Shown here in pieces: positions 8,606 to 17,552 of a stretch of DNA of 33,814 nt (position 1 is its first letter; each line of letters starts with the position of its first letter). The stretch comes from Neoconidiobolus thromboides FSU 785 (lineage: Eukaryota > Entomophthoromycota > Entomophthoromycetes > Entomophthorales > Neoconidiobolaceae), in NCBI GenBank assembly GCA_025603075.1, contig MU626465.1:1-33814 (forward strand), read 5' to 3'. Both the position numbers and the translations under genes were made by a program. The notes beneath the pieces are model-generated. The model was not told the DNA's origin. It saw only the letters and a program-made list of their open reading frames with translations, and searched no databases.

Positions 8606-9070
8606 TATTATATCAGGTATTTAGCATTATTTAAAAAAATTAAAATGGCCTCATTAAGTGATTTTAAAAACATAAGTTGAGCTAAATAAAGATCCAATTG
8701 AATTAAATTTAAAAGACAAATTACTTCATCTCTTTTGTAAATCTTTAGCTGTCAATTTAAAAAAATAGTAGAATCGATTCAAATATAAAGGGTTAGAGTG
8801 CTAAAAAAATTAGCTTTCTAAATCGTCTAAAACTCCACTAGTTAATTTGCAATAGAGTTGAAATAGCTATAAATGCCATATTTTTAAATTTAAGATTAAA
8901 TTTAGTAAAATTAGTACATGTTTAAGAGTGAAAGGAAGATCACATAGATTAACCGTATCTTAAAGTGGTGTAAAAAAATAAAGAAAAATCATTGTTAATG
9001 ATATTTATAAAGACGATAAGAAACTGGTTTCTTAATTCAATTAATCATTAGTCTATATTCTAACTATAAA

Positions 9071-10177
9071 ATGAAATTATTTTCAGCTGACCTTTTATCA
9101 CTATTACTTGTTAATCTAGGATTAATTAATTATGTAATATGTGTTGAACCTGGACTCTTAGATGGCTTACTTAAAAAGAGACCAGTTTACTACAATAAAG
9201 ATTTACCAACTGTGAATGCTAAGTCTTTTATAAATGATCCATTTAGGCTTCTTAAGGATGTGCATAATAATACAATGACACTTATAAAAAACCCATTTGC
9301 CTTTCAACAGATCTTACAAGATGACATTAAAAAGTTAGCAGATGGATTTAAGGATTTGTTACCTCAAAGTATATTATTGCCAACAAATACTAACTTAAAA
9401 AAAGTAACTGAAGAGGAGGCCAAAAACATTGCTTATTATGCTGGAACTTCTTTCTGTGATGAAAAAAAATTACAAACTTGGAGTTGTACTCATTGCGAAA
9501 GTTTACCAGACTCGAAGTTATTCAAAATTTATTTTGATAAAGATACGGAAGGTAGAGGAGTGCTTGTAACAAATCAGAAGAAGAAGTTGATAGTGTTAGC
9601 CTTTCGTGGATCCTCGACGGTCAACAATTGGTTGCAAGATGCTCGCTTTCGCCTTGTCCCATTGTATGGTAATGATCGTAAGATCAAAGTTCATTCTGGG
9701 TTTAAATTAACGGCAGATAATTTATTTGGTCTATATAAAGACGATTTGAAATTAATATTATCTACCTACCCAGACTATCAATTAATTACAACTGGTCATT
9801 CTTTGGGAGGTGCAGTATCTACCTTATCAATGGTAAGGATTAAAGATGAGTTTAATATTCCTGATAGCCAATTAATTAACGTAAGCTATGGCTCTCCAAG
9901 GATTGGAAATTATAATTTTGCATTAAAAATTAGTTCAATGGGGCATAGTTCTTTAAGAGTTACTAGTAAAAGTGATGCTATACCTCACCTACCCCCAAGG
10001 ATGTTGGGTTATGTCCACCATTTAACAGAGTTGTGGGTTAACGATCCAAAAGGTAAAAATAAAGTTTGTGACAGTAAAATATTTGAAGATGTAAGTTGCT
10101 CTTTGTCTATTGAACCTAGAGTCAAACCTTTAGATCATCTTACTTATTGGGATATTCCAATCTGCGGAGAATGTTAG
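9071..10177 (+). CDS. Secreted class-3 lipase 4
   Basis: Single-exon lipase of 368 aa with a signal peptide (about residues 1-24) and a roughly 75-residue pro segment ending near K-N-P-F-A-F. The catalytic domain shows F-R-G-S (178-181), G-H-S-L-G (Ser244), S-D-A-I-P (Asp302) and L-D-H-L-T-Y-W (His356). The Asp block reads D-A-I-P where the other four lipases read D-I-V-P, a conservative change beside an intact catalytic Asp. Cys129, 139, 142, 333, 343 and 368 fit the family disulfides, and an extra Cys365 lies near the C-terminus. It is closest to lipases 3 and 5 in this window, and is probably an active extracellular lipase. Confidence 0.92.
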   Translation: MKLFSADLLSLLLVNLGLINYVICVEPGLLDGLLKKRPVYYNKDLPTVNAKSFINDPFRLLKDVHNNTMTLIKNPFAFQQILQDDIKKLADGFKDLLPQSILLPTNTNLKKVTEEEAKNIAYYAGTSFCDEKKLQTWSCTHCESLPDSKLFKIYFDKDTEGRGVLVTNQKKKLIVLAFRGSSTVNNWLQDARFRLVPLYGNDRKIKVHSGFKLTADNLFGLYKDDLKLILSTYPDYQLITTGHSLGGAVSTLSMVRIKDEFNIPDSQLINVSYGSPRIGNYNFALKISSMGHSSLRVTSKSDAIPHLPPRMLGYVHHLTELWVNDPKGKNKVCDSKIFEDVSCSLSIEPRVKPLDHLTYWDIPICGEC

Positions 10178-10324
10178 AAAATTTACTATTTGAATAAAAT
10201 TCGCCATATAAAATAGAAGTCATTCAAGTTTTTCTTACAGCTCATACTAAATTAAATTGTTTTTCACTACTCTATTTGCTTATTGATGTTGCTCTAAAAA
10301 TAAAGTATAAAAAAACAAAAACAA

Positions 10325-10428
10325 TATATAGGTATATCTTTTTTGATATAACCACTTTTTCCACTTTTTAAGTACTGTTGAAAGAAAAAAACTTGCAAAT
10401 CTCTTATAAAAAAGACATCCTCATATCG
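10325..10428 (-). repeat. MITE-like element, copy F (reverse, degraded)
   Basis: TATATAGGTATATCTTTTTT at the left, CCACTTTTTCCACTTTTTAA and AGTACTGTTGAAAG inside, and AAGACATCCTCATAT at the right end. The family order is clear, but many positions have changed. Confidence 0.65.
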
Positions 10429-10660
10429 TTATTCGGCTTGCTGATACTCATATCAATTCGGATTAAGCTTTAAATACATTTATATCTGTCTCAAGGAACG
10501 TATACATAATGCATATTATATTACTTTCATTTAAAAATTCATAATTTTTATTTATAAAATGCTACTACTTACTATTTTACTTTTATATCATATGATGTTT
10601 TCTGTTTTAACTAATTTATAATAATATTCTGATTATACTTTTCAATATTTAAATAGTGAT

Positions 10661-10768
10661 TATAGGGGATGTATTTTTAGGTTTAACAATTTATTAACAA
10701 TTTTTCCGCTTAAATAACACTTAAAAAATGGAAAAAGTCAGAAAACTAAAAAAAACACTCATATATAA
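10661..10768 (+). repeat. MITE-like element, copy G (forward)
   Basis: Starts TATAGGGGATGTATTTTTAG, continues with TTATTAACAATTTTTCCGCT and TAAATAACACTTAAAAAATG, and ends AAAAAACACTCATATA. It sits about 50 bp beyond the 3' end of the small secreted protein gene. Confidence 0.8.
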
Positions 10769-10823
10769 TAATAAAATTGAATTGAAAAATCAAGTAACAA
10801 CTTTAATATAAAACCCCAGCATA

Positions 10824-11186
10824 TCACTTACAATAAGAGGTATCAACATACTCCCAAGCAGCGTTAAAAGTGCCTGAATCTGTGCCAAATAACTGAATGA
10901 AAGCATAATTACAAAGATCTAAATTATTACCACCAGAATCTACTACGGTGACGTAAACAGACTGGTTAGTCAACTGGTTGCTCACTTTTAAGCAAGAGAA
11001 ACAGTCTTTTTTATCTAAATTTTGGACCGCAGTAATATAGTTTAAGTTTACTCCCTTTGGTATCGCTCCACAAAATGGCGGATATTTGTTTATTTCAGAT
11101 AGTTCGTTACTGTACAAGTGAGTACTTATTAATTTGCTGGATAAAACTGAAGACAGTAAGCAGAAAAAAGTTAAAAGAGCTTTCAT
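10824..11186 (-). CDS. Small secreted double-psi beta-barrel (RlpA/expansin-like) protein
   Basis: A 120-aa single-exon protein with a signal peptide (M-K-A-L-L-T-F-F-C-L-L, to about residue 17). The mature part resembles the RlpA-like/expansin domain-1 barrel found in many small fungal secreted proteins: P-x-x-C-G (Cys39), a D-C-x-x-C pair (Cys62, Cys65), V-Y-V-T-V-V-D-S-G-G (77-86), L-D-L (89-91) and A-F-x-Q-L-F-G-T-D-S-G (95-105), closing W-E-Y-V-D and Cys119. Such proteins act outside the cell as wall-loosening, barwin-like or papain-inhibitor-like proteins; catalysis is not assured. It sits between lipases 4 and 5, consistent with a secretome cluster. Assignment rests on pattern similarity. 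Confidence 0.72.
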   Translation of the reverse strand: MKALLTFFCLLSSVLSSKLISTHLYSNELSEINKYPPFCGAIPKGVNLNYITAVQNLDKKDCFSCLKVSNQLTNQSVYVTVVDSGGNNLDLCNYAFIQLFGTDSGTFNAAWEYVDTSYCK

Positions 11187-11649
11187 TTGAGTGTATATTA
11201 GCTATTATGTATATTAAGTATAATAAATTTAGTTATTTTGATTCATTTTTCCTTTAACATCATATTCAATTTATACTTTGATTTTTTTAAATAAATAAGC
11301 ATTAAATTTAGTATCTTCAAATGATCTAATCTTTTCATTTATTCAACACACTACCTATATTTAGACTATGCCTTTGAAAATAATAAGCATTGTTCAGTTA
11401 ACTAAGCTAACGAATTTAGATTTTTATATTATCAGTTCAATATGGAATACGATATAGCGCTGATATTATATAATATCATACTAAGTTGTATCACTACATT
11501 AAATTGTAATAATACATTTTAGTGCAATAAACCGTGTTATTATATTTAAATCTCAAAAAATAAGATACTATTTTAAAGGGGGATTAAATCAAACTATTTT
11601 CTATCTGTTCATACTAAACTAAATAATAGATGTTGATGAAAAAGTATTA

Positions 11650-11932
11650 TAACATTAAGGGGGACAACATAAAACAACACTACCTAAGTAAGTTTGGTAT
11701 ATCTTTTATATATGCACAATGTTTCTTTGTTTTATCATGAGTTATAATTAATTTGTCTTACAATTTTATTTGAGAACGTTAGCAAATAGTAATACTAATG
11801 TAATAATATTAAATGAATGTTACATTATTAAGGGGATAATAAAATAAAAAAGAATACTACTTAATCTTGTAAGCTTGAATCTTCTTTGTGCATAATGCTT
11901 TTTGTTTATCTTTTTGTTATTTGTAAAAATAT
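11650..11932. repeat. Diverged tandem repeat, period about 170 bp
   Basis: Two units start ATTAAGGGGGACAACATAAA (about 11653) and ATTATTAAGGGGATAATAAA (about 11824). Each continues into a CTACCTAAGTAAG/CTACTTAATCTTGTAAG segment and a TGCACAATG/TGCATAATG then TTTTTGTTTATC-like segment. A third, weaker AAAGGGGGATTAAATCAAAC start lies near 11575. The units are too diverged to be a recent satellite. Confidence 0.5.
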
Positions 11933-11972
11933 CAGTAATTAGTAATTAGTAATTAGTAATTAGTAATAGTAA
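11933..11972. repeat. AGTAATT minisatellite
   Basis: Five direct 7-nt units AGTAATT followed by two 6-nt AGTAAT units. A simple tandem repeat of unknown role. Confidence 0.9.
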
Positions 11973-12130
11973 TGCAAATAATTGTGATGGTTTATTTTAT
12001 TAAATGTAATAAATTAGTTTAAACTAAATTTAGAACTTAGTTTAAAAAACAGATTAATACTTAATTGGGCTATATTTAGCGTCATTATACCATATTCCCT
12101 ATTGTATTTATAGTGAAGCATTAAGTAAAT

Positions 12131-13276
12131 TTAACAAGTCCCACTTATATGAATATCCCAATATACGAAATGATCTTGAACTGAAAGTTCAGGTTCCATT
12201 GATAATGAGCAATTTGGATCTTCATAGACTGATTGATCACAAAATTTATTTAACTTTGGTGGTGTTTCTACCCAAAATTCACGTTGATGGTGAGCATAAC
12301 CTAATAATCTTGGTGGTATATGTGGTACAATATCTCTTTTATTCGTTACTCTTAATACTCGATGTTTCATTGAATTATATTTCAACGCAAAATGGTGATT
12401 TCCAACCCTTGGTGAACCATAGCTTATGTTAATTAATCGATCATCTTTGATATTTAGCTTTTCTTTAATTTTTATTGTTGCTAAAGAAGAGACTGCCCCG
12501 CCTAAAGAATGACCAGTTATAATTAAATTAAAATCAGAATATTGTTTCAATAACTCTTTTAAATCATTGGAATATAATTTAAATAATTTTTCATTCATAG
12601 CTTTAAACCCGGAATGCACCTTGATTTTAAAATTACCGAAATATAGATTTGTTAATAAAACCTGTGCATTTGAAAACCAGTTATAAATATTGGAGGTACC
12701 ACGAAATGATAACACGATATTTTTACCTCTCTCATCAATGATAAGTACCGCTTTACCCTGGGTTACTTCGTCAAGGTAAATCCCAAACGCTCTAGCTTCC
12801 GGAAATTGTTGACAACGGGTACAATTCCAACTTACAATATTGCTATTATTACAATATGATGTACCAGCAAGATATGCCATTCTTTTAGCATATGGTTCAT
12901 CTACACTAATTAAATTGATACTCGTAGGTAACGGTATACTTTTAGGTTGTAATTCTTGGAATATCTCAGCAACTTTATTCAGATCCCCTCTTAAGGATTT
13001 TTGAAATCTTTCTGAGTTATCTTTAAAAGCTAATGGATTTATTGCAGTTTCTAGGGTGGTATTGACCGTGCTTTCAGCTATTCCTAAAGTCCCTCCCGTC
13101 ACTTTCACTGCTAATCCTAGCGATTTTTTTGTTATATCATTAGCTAAATGAAGAGTTTGGCTCACTGGGCCATTTTCAATTACCACTTTTACACCTGTTA
13201 TGTTATTTATTAATATTGAATTGAATATCAATAAATAACAATATAAAAAGCTTGATAACGATGACAATAGTTTCAT
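12131..13276 (-). CDS. Secreted class-3 lipase 5
   Basis: Single-exon minus-strand lipase of 381 aa, the longest of the five. A signal peptide (about residues 1-28) is followed by a roughly 100-residue pro segment with N-P-L-A-F (80-84) and R-G-D-L-N-K (96-101), which align with lipase 3. The catalytic domain has F-R-G-T (191-194), G-H-S-L-G (Ser257), R-D-I-V-P (Asp315) and Q-D-H-F-V-Y-W (His369). Cys142, 152, 155, 346, 356 and 381 give the Rhizomucor-type disulfide set. It is inverted relative to the other four lipases and separated from them by the barrel-protein gene, so the cluster has seen at least one inversion or an inverted duplication. Expected extracellular triacylglycerol lipase. 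Confidence 0.93.
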   Translation of the reverse strand: MKLLSSLSSFLYCYLLIFNSILINNITGVKVVIENGPVSQTLHLANDITKKSLGLAVKVTGGTLGIAESTVNTTLETAINPLAFKDNSERFQKSLRGDLNKVAEIFQELQPKSIPLPTSINLISVDEPYAKRMAYLAGTSYCNNSNIVSWNCTRCQQFPEARAFGIYLDEVTQGKAVLIIDERGKNIVLSFRGTSNIYNWFSNAQVLLTNLYFGNFKIKVHSGFKAMNEKLFKLYSNDLKELLKQYSDFNLIITGHSLGGAVSSLATIKIKEKLNIKDDRLINISYGSPRVGNHHFALKYNSMKHRVLRVTNKRDIVPHIPPRLLGYAHHQREFWVETPPKLNKFCDQSVYEDPNCSLSMEPELSVQDHFVYWDIHISGTC

Positions 13277-13765
13277 TTAATGACAATGAAAGTATATGTA
13301 GAAAATTGGAGTAAAAATTTTGGTCGGATATATTTAAAGTAATTAAGAAGCCAGTCTTTTATTACTTTTAAATTTACTGAGTTTATTTTATCAAATTCTC
13401 TATCTAACTTTATTGATTTGGGTTTTTATATCGTTAGATTTATCACATTGAATTAGCTAAATAGAGTTAATTTTAATAGCTTCATCTTAAAGAGAATAAT
13501 GGCACAGTACTTTATTTGGTGATTTGCAATGGCTCTGAATTTAAAATAATAGTTGTACAACTTTTAGTATTGTGATTTAAAAAGTTTGGGACTTTTCACT
13601 TAGCTTCAAATGCTATTAACAATAAAGTAAAATTCTTTCAATACCTTGTTCTACAAGGTTTGAAAAAAATTATAAAATCCTTTTTCAATAATTAGCACAT
13701 CTTTTTTGTTAAACCTTGCAAATAATTTGCATTAAAAAAAATTGTATCGTTTGATAAAATGTAAA
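13277..13765. other. Upstream region of lipase 5
   Basis: About 490 bp of AT-rich DNA without an ORF, presumably including the lipase-5 promoter. No regulatory motif is strong enough to name. Confidence 0.5.
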
Positions 13766-13867
13766 ATATGGGGATATATTTTTATATTCAAGAATTTTAC
13801 TAACAGTTTTTCCATTCAAATAGCACTCAAAAGATGGAAAAAGTAATGGAGCCAAAAAAAAACATCA
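13766..13867 (+). repeat. MITE-like element, copy H1 (forward, tandem pair)
   Basis: ATATGGGGATATATTTTT at the left, AAGAATTTTACTAACAGTTT, TTTTCCATTCAAATAGCACT and TGGAAAAAGTAATGGAGCC inside, ending AAAAACATCATATGGG. Its right end is shared with the start of copy H2. Confidence 0.82.
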
Positions 13868-13969
13868 TATGGGAATGTGTCTTGTTTAAGAATTTTACTA
13901 ATAATCTTTCCGCTAAAATAGCGCTTTAAAATGGAAAAACTCATGGAACCAAAAAAAAAACCCATATAT
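13865..13969 (+). repeat. MITE-like element, copy H2 (forward, tandem pair)
   Basis: Starts CATATGGGAATGTGTCTTG, has AAGAATTTTACTAATAATCT, TTTCCGCTAAAATAGCGCTT and TGGAAAAACTCATGGAACC, and ends AAAAACCCATATATT. Head-to-tail with H1, with a single CATATGGG junction, as left by insertion into an end or by unequal exchange. Confidence 0.82.
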
Positions 13970-14309
13970 TGTTAAAAATATATGACAGCTTACAATTAAA
14001 TGTCTTTTATTGTTTTTAATTTAGAGTCGATTTTTTTGATATGGGTATAAGAATTATAGTCTTTATATTTAAATTCATAGCAAAATAATTTGGCTACAAA
14101 TTAAAAACAAAGAACATCCAGCTACAAGTTACTCTAATGGGGTTTTCAATAACTTAAATGTTCAAATGTTAAATTTCTTTTTTTTGTATTACAAAGAGTA
14201 GATACATACCTCTTTGTCTTTGTTTAGCCTAATCTTATTTTCTGACTGATTTTGTTAATATTTCTTTCAATTTTATTTTGTTGTTGAGCCTTGATAAAAT
14301 CATGAGTAC
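13970..14309. other. AT-rich spacer
   Basis: No gene, repeat or RNA that I can support between MITE copies H2 and I. Confidence 0.5.
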
Positions 14310-14409
14310 ATGAGTATATTCCCTTGTTTCATCAACTTTTCCATTTTTAAACGCTACCTGAGTGGAAAAATTGTAGTAAAATCCTTGAACGAAAGAACAT
14401 TCTCATATA
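14310..14409 (-). repeat. MITE-like element, copy I (reverse)
   Basis: GTATATTCCCTTGTTTCATC, AACTTTTCCATTTTTAAACG, CTACCTGAGTGGAAAAATTG and TAGTAAAATCCTTGAACG, ending ACATTCTCATATA. The left terminal repeat is degraded. Confidence 0.72.
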
Positions 14410-14599
14410 GCCTCCTTCTGATAAGAACGACCATTACCAGTTCTAATGACTGCATTATACTATTTATTAGTAGCGTTTTTGGCATTAAAACTATTGGGCT
14501 TTTGATCACAGGCATAAATAAATGGTAGCATAAATAATTGTCCATGAGAATCGAAATCATTTTACTAACGATGTTTCTTTTTGAAGAGATAAAATAAGC

Positions 14600-15585
14600 A
14601 ATCACTCTAGATTCTGTGGCTAAAAAAGCCTTGATTCTGAGTAGGCTTCATCACGTCGATCATTGCCTCCTTCCTATTGGTATTCTCAATTTCGATTAAT
14701 ATATGTACCTTTACATTCGCTTTTACTATTTGATTGACAATTTTTATGCCATAAATGGTCACTACTTATCACAAATCCACAACTAACTGCATTTACTACT
14801 GAAATGAAAATTTACTCAAAATAATCTAAAAGTTTGGAAATACCATAGTTGGAAGCATGTTTAGGAAAACTATCTATTGAAGTAATAGTAGTGACTAATT
14901 GTATCCATTCACATAGTAGATACCGCCATGACAAACAGTACCCTTTAATGATGAAGTACTGGTTAATGGAAAGTAATAGCTTTTATTGAATAAAATTTAT
15001 ATATGCCAGCAATTAAAGATACAATAGCGGCATCACAGGAACTAGCAGCGATAGGATATAGCTATCTATTTATTCCATTTATCAAATGATGGTTATTCTG
15101 GATATTAAAGACACGAGTGATAATATCTTCCCTATTAAAAAGACCTTGGTTTTTTTAATGCTTTCTATTTTAATAAAAGCAGTTGTTTCATTTTCTAGTT
15201 TTTCAATAGTTAAAAGAATGTCTATTTTATTCACTCTTATTATGTTCTGGCTATCTAATTTATAAATTTTTACACAATTTTTGATTTTGCTAACATTGTC
15301 CCCATTGACCATATTAAGATGGTTAAGCTTATAGTCAACTATTCTAGCTTTCCAAAAATGGTTAGGGTTAAAAACAAGTAAAGTATGTAGGGATAGATTG
15401 ATTTTTGTATTATTTAATATAATTTGAATGTCGTTAATTTACTATTTATGCTGTTAAAGTTAGTTTGAGATGTACCAGAATGTTTTTATGAAATCAAGTG
15501 GTATATCAGAATAGTCTACTATTACTGTCAAGTTACAATGTGCTGCAAACGATAAATCTAAGTTATTTTTTGGTATTATCTAAAG
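14600..15585 (-). pseudogene. Decayed gene with LEA-2-like fragments
   Basis: On the minus strand, conceptual fragments in different frames follow one another in a sensible order. At about 15582-15460 a fragment has C-N-L-T-V-I-V-D-Y-S-D-I-P-L. At about 15434-15082 one has L-V-F-N-P-N-H-F-W-K-A-R-I. At about 14960-14812 one has W-I-Q-L-V-T-T-I-T. At 14756-14607 one has V-K-V-H-I-L-I-E-I-E-N-T-N. The N-P-N after a beta strand and the I-P-L turn recall LEA-2/DUF3712-type domains found repeated in fungal membrane or vacuolar proteins. The frame changes between fragments are not bridged by good splice sites, so a disabled gene is more likely than an intron-rich one. Family assignment is tentative. 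Confidence 0.38.
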
Positions 15586-15779
15586 ATATATAAGCCCATA
15601 TCGAATAAAAAAAAGTCTAACAGTTAAAATGAGTTACATCATATTACTACTATAAAATTGGTAGTTTATTACATACCTTTTAAAACTAACCATTGATATC
15701 TTAATATAAAAATAACAAAACAACATATAAATAAAGTCAGAAACCTTGATACATAACTTTATTTACACTTAGTCATCGA

Positions 15780-16397
15780 TTAATTAGCAATTTGTCTTGT
15801 TCTACTCAAAGTATCATTTAATATAATACCCAATGTAAATAAAAAGATATCTAAATCTTGGTCATCAAGATTAATAAACTGTTTTAAAGTATTTGAATGT
15901 AAAAGAGAGTATTTATATGTCAATATAATACCAGAATCTGGACCAGATAACTTCCATTTACCGCCAAACTTACTTTCTCCCCATTTATATTCTGCTATTC
16001 GACTGTCGTGATCGATTAAATGAAGGTGATACTCAGGTTTTTCCTTAATAATCACGGAATATAATTTGACGCTTTTGTATTTTATCTTATTAGTAATATT
16101 AACAACTTCCCAAAAGGTATACATACACATAAAGTTACATTCTTTCAGATTCAATACTACATTCCCATTTTTATTTGTAAATTCTGCTGATTTCGTTTTT
16201 AAAGTACACTTATATTCGGTTCTGTTATCACCTTTAATAATTACGCTTCTCTCTATTGTCCCTGAATTTTTAACAACAAAATTCATAATCTCTTTTTGAT
16301 TCTCATCATTAGATAAGATGCCATTCGAATTTCTTTCTTCCATGTTGACCTCATCATAGCTAGGTGGTAATGGTGATTTTTTTTCTTTACCAAACAT
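15780..16397 (-). CDS. PPxY-containing protein of unknown function
   Basis: A 205-aa single-exon minus-strand protein. The N-terminus has a lysine-rich start and L-P-P-S-Y-D-E (about residues 10-16), a PPxY motif of the kind bound by WW domains of Rsp5/Nedd4-type ubiquitin ligases. The remainder (about 40-190) is predicted from the sequence to be beta-rich, with C-M-Y-T-F-W-E and W-G-E-S-K-F-G-G-K-W-K-L-S-G blocks. This suggests a tubby/LURP-one or DUF6593-like barrel, but I do not recognise it with certainty. There is no signal peptide or membrane segment, so it is probably cytosolic or membrane-peripheral. Its neighbours give no functional clue. Codon use and AT content resemble the rest of the window. 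Confidence 0.7.
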   Translation of the reverse strand: MFGKEKKSPLPPSYDEVNMEERNSNGILSNDENQKEIMNFVVKNSGTIERSVIIKGDNRTEYKCTLKTKSAEFTNKNGNVVLNLKECNFMCMYTFWEVVNITNKIKYKSVKLYSVIIKEKPEYHLHLIDHDSRIAEYKWGESKFGGKWKLSGPDSGIILTYKYSLLHSNTLKQFINLDDQDLDIFLFTLGIILNDTLSRTRQIAN

Positions 16398-16710
16398 TAT
16401 AAACTAATATTTTTATAAATTTAAAAGTTCTTTGAATTTTACTTTATACTTTTTTACCATTTCTAATTAGAAAACATTAATTCTTTTTTTTAAATCCATT
16501 ATTATATCATGAGAAATGCTAATGTTTGACCTGCTTAATATGCCGCTATATGCATATTGTTCTTGTATAAAAATTGTTTAATTGTTACTTGAAATAAAAA
16601 TTTGATTATGAAATTGAAATAATAAATAGTTATCTCATTATTAGAAATCAATTTATTATTATATTGCATTTTTATTCTCACTTTTGAACCCTTATATTGA
16701 ACAAAATACA

Positions 16711-16809
16711 GAAGTGTTTTTTTAATTTCATCACTTTTTTCTTTTTTTAAGCGCTATTTGAGCAGAAAGATTGTTAGTAAAGTTCTTAAACAAAAACACA
16801 TTCTCAAAT
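16711..16809 (-). repeat. MITE-like element, copy J (reverse)
   Basis: AGAAGTGTTTTTTTAATTTC, ATCACTTTTTTCTTTTTTTA, AGCGCTATTTGAGCAGAAAG and ATTGTTAGTAAAGTTCTTAA, ending AACACATTCTCAAATG. The core is very close to the family consensus; the ends have drifted. Confidence 0.78.
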
Positions 16810-17552
16810 GTGTCAATCAAACTTTCAACTTTATTTATCTTGTTTTCATAACTTTTAAAAAATCAATATTTTTATTTTATACTTATTTATAAATAAGTAT
16901 TGTCATAGTTATCATATTTAAACTATCAACTTATTACATTTATTTCTTATAATACTAATTGTTTTTAACATAATATTATGTACTTATGCTATCATTATCA
17001 CTTATTAAAAATAAATATTGTCTCATTGTCTATACTTCTATGGTTTGATTTACTTAAATCTCATTTTACTCTTCTACTTTATTAAAATTACTCAATTAAA
17101 CAATGATAAGACAATCATTAAGACAATATATATTTTATTGTAACTTCGATACTACCTTATTTAATTTTTCAGTATTATATCATCCAGCTTTTTGTTGCTT
17201 GTTAGAATATAAATCTATAGTAACTCCGAGAAAAAAATTGTAAAAAAATAACTTCAATTTTCTATAATGGATTTAACTATTTCTTTTTTCGCTATATTAC
17301 AAACTAATAAAGTATTTTTTTATTCAACGTCATTAAATTTGTATAAACTATTTGTTTTTTGTCATGAAATTTAGAACTAATTTTCGCTTTTTTAATTAGC
17401 TTAAAAATTGAACAAAAATTACTAGAATTTAAAATCCTCCCTATTTTTTCAAAATACAAAATAAAGAATAATCCTATTATGTAAAAATATCTTGATATTT
17501 AAAAACATGAGTCATTTTTCATTCCTCTTAGAATTAGACATAGAAATAAATC
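16810..17552. other. Spacer upstream of LeuRS
   Basis: About 740 bp, very AT-rich, presumably including the LeuRS promoter. I see no ORF, RNA gene or clear repeat. Confidence 0.5.

Larger units (their letters stand above)
7710..9070. other. Long spacer between lipases 3 and 4
   Basis: A 1.36-kb AT-rich spacer without a supported gene. It holds MITE copies D (7890-7997) and E (8438-8515) and the long foldback spanning 8160-8605. From 8606 to 9070 I see nothing beyond AT-rich DNA that presumably includes the lipase-4 promoter. Confidence 0.6.
11187..12130. other. Spacer between the barrel protein and lipase 5
   Basis: A 0.94-kb spacer with no supported gene. It includes the diverged tandem repeat and the AGTAATT minisatellite listed separately. 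Everything else is featureless AT-rich DNA. Confidence 0.6.

Noticed and set aside
12199-12432. Plus-strand ORF opposite lipase 5
   Set aside because: Shadow of the lipase coding strand with no family similarity.
14310-14605. Overlapping ORFs on both strands
   Set aside because: They run through MITE copy I and the end of the decayed gene; no conserved motif.
14640-14800. Cys-Gly-Phe-Val-Ile-Ser and Cys-His-Gly-Gly fragments suggesting a serine protease
   Set aside because: They lie in a different frame from the LEA-2-like strands, and no catalytic His, Asp or Gly-Asp-Ser-Gly motif can be found.
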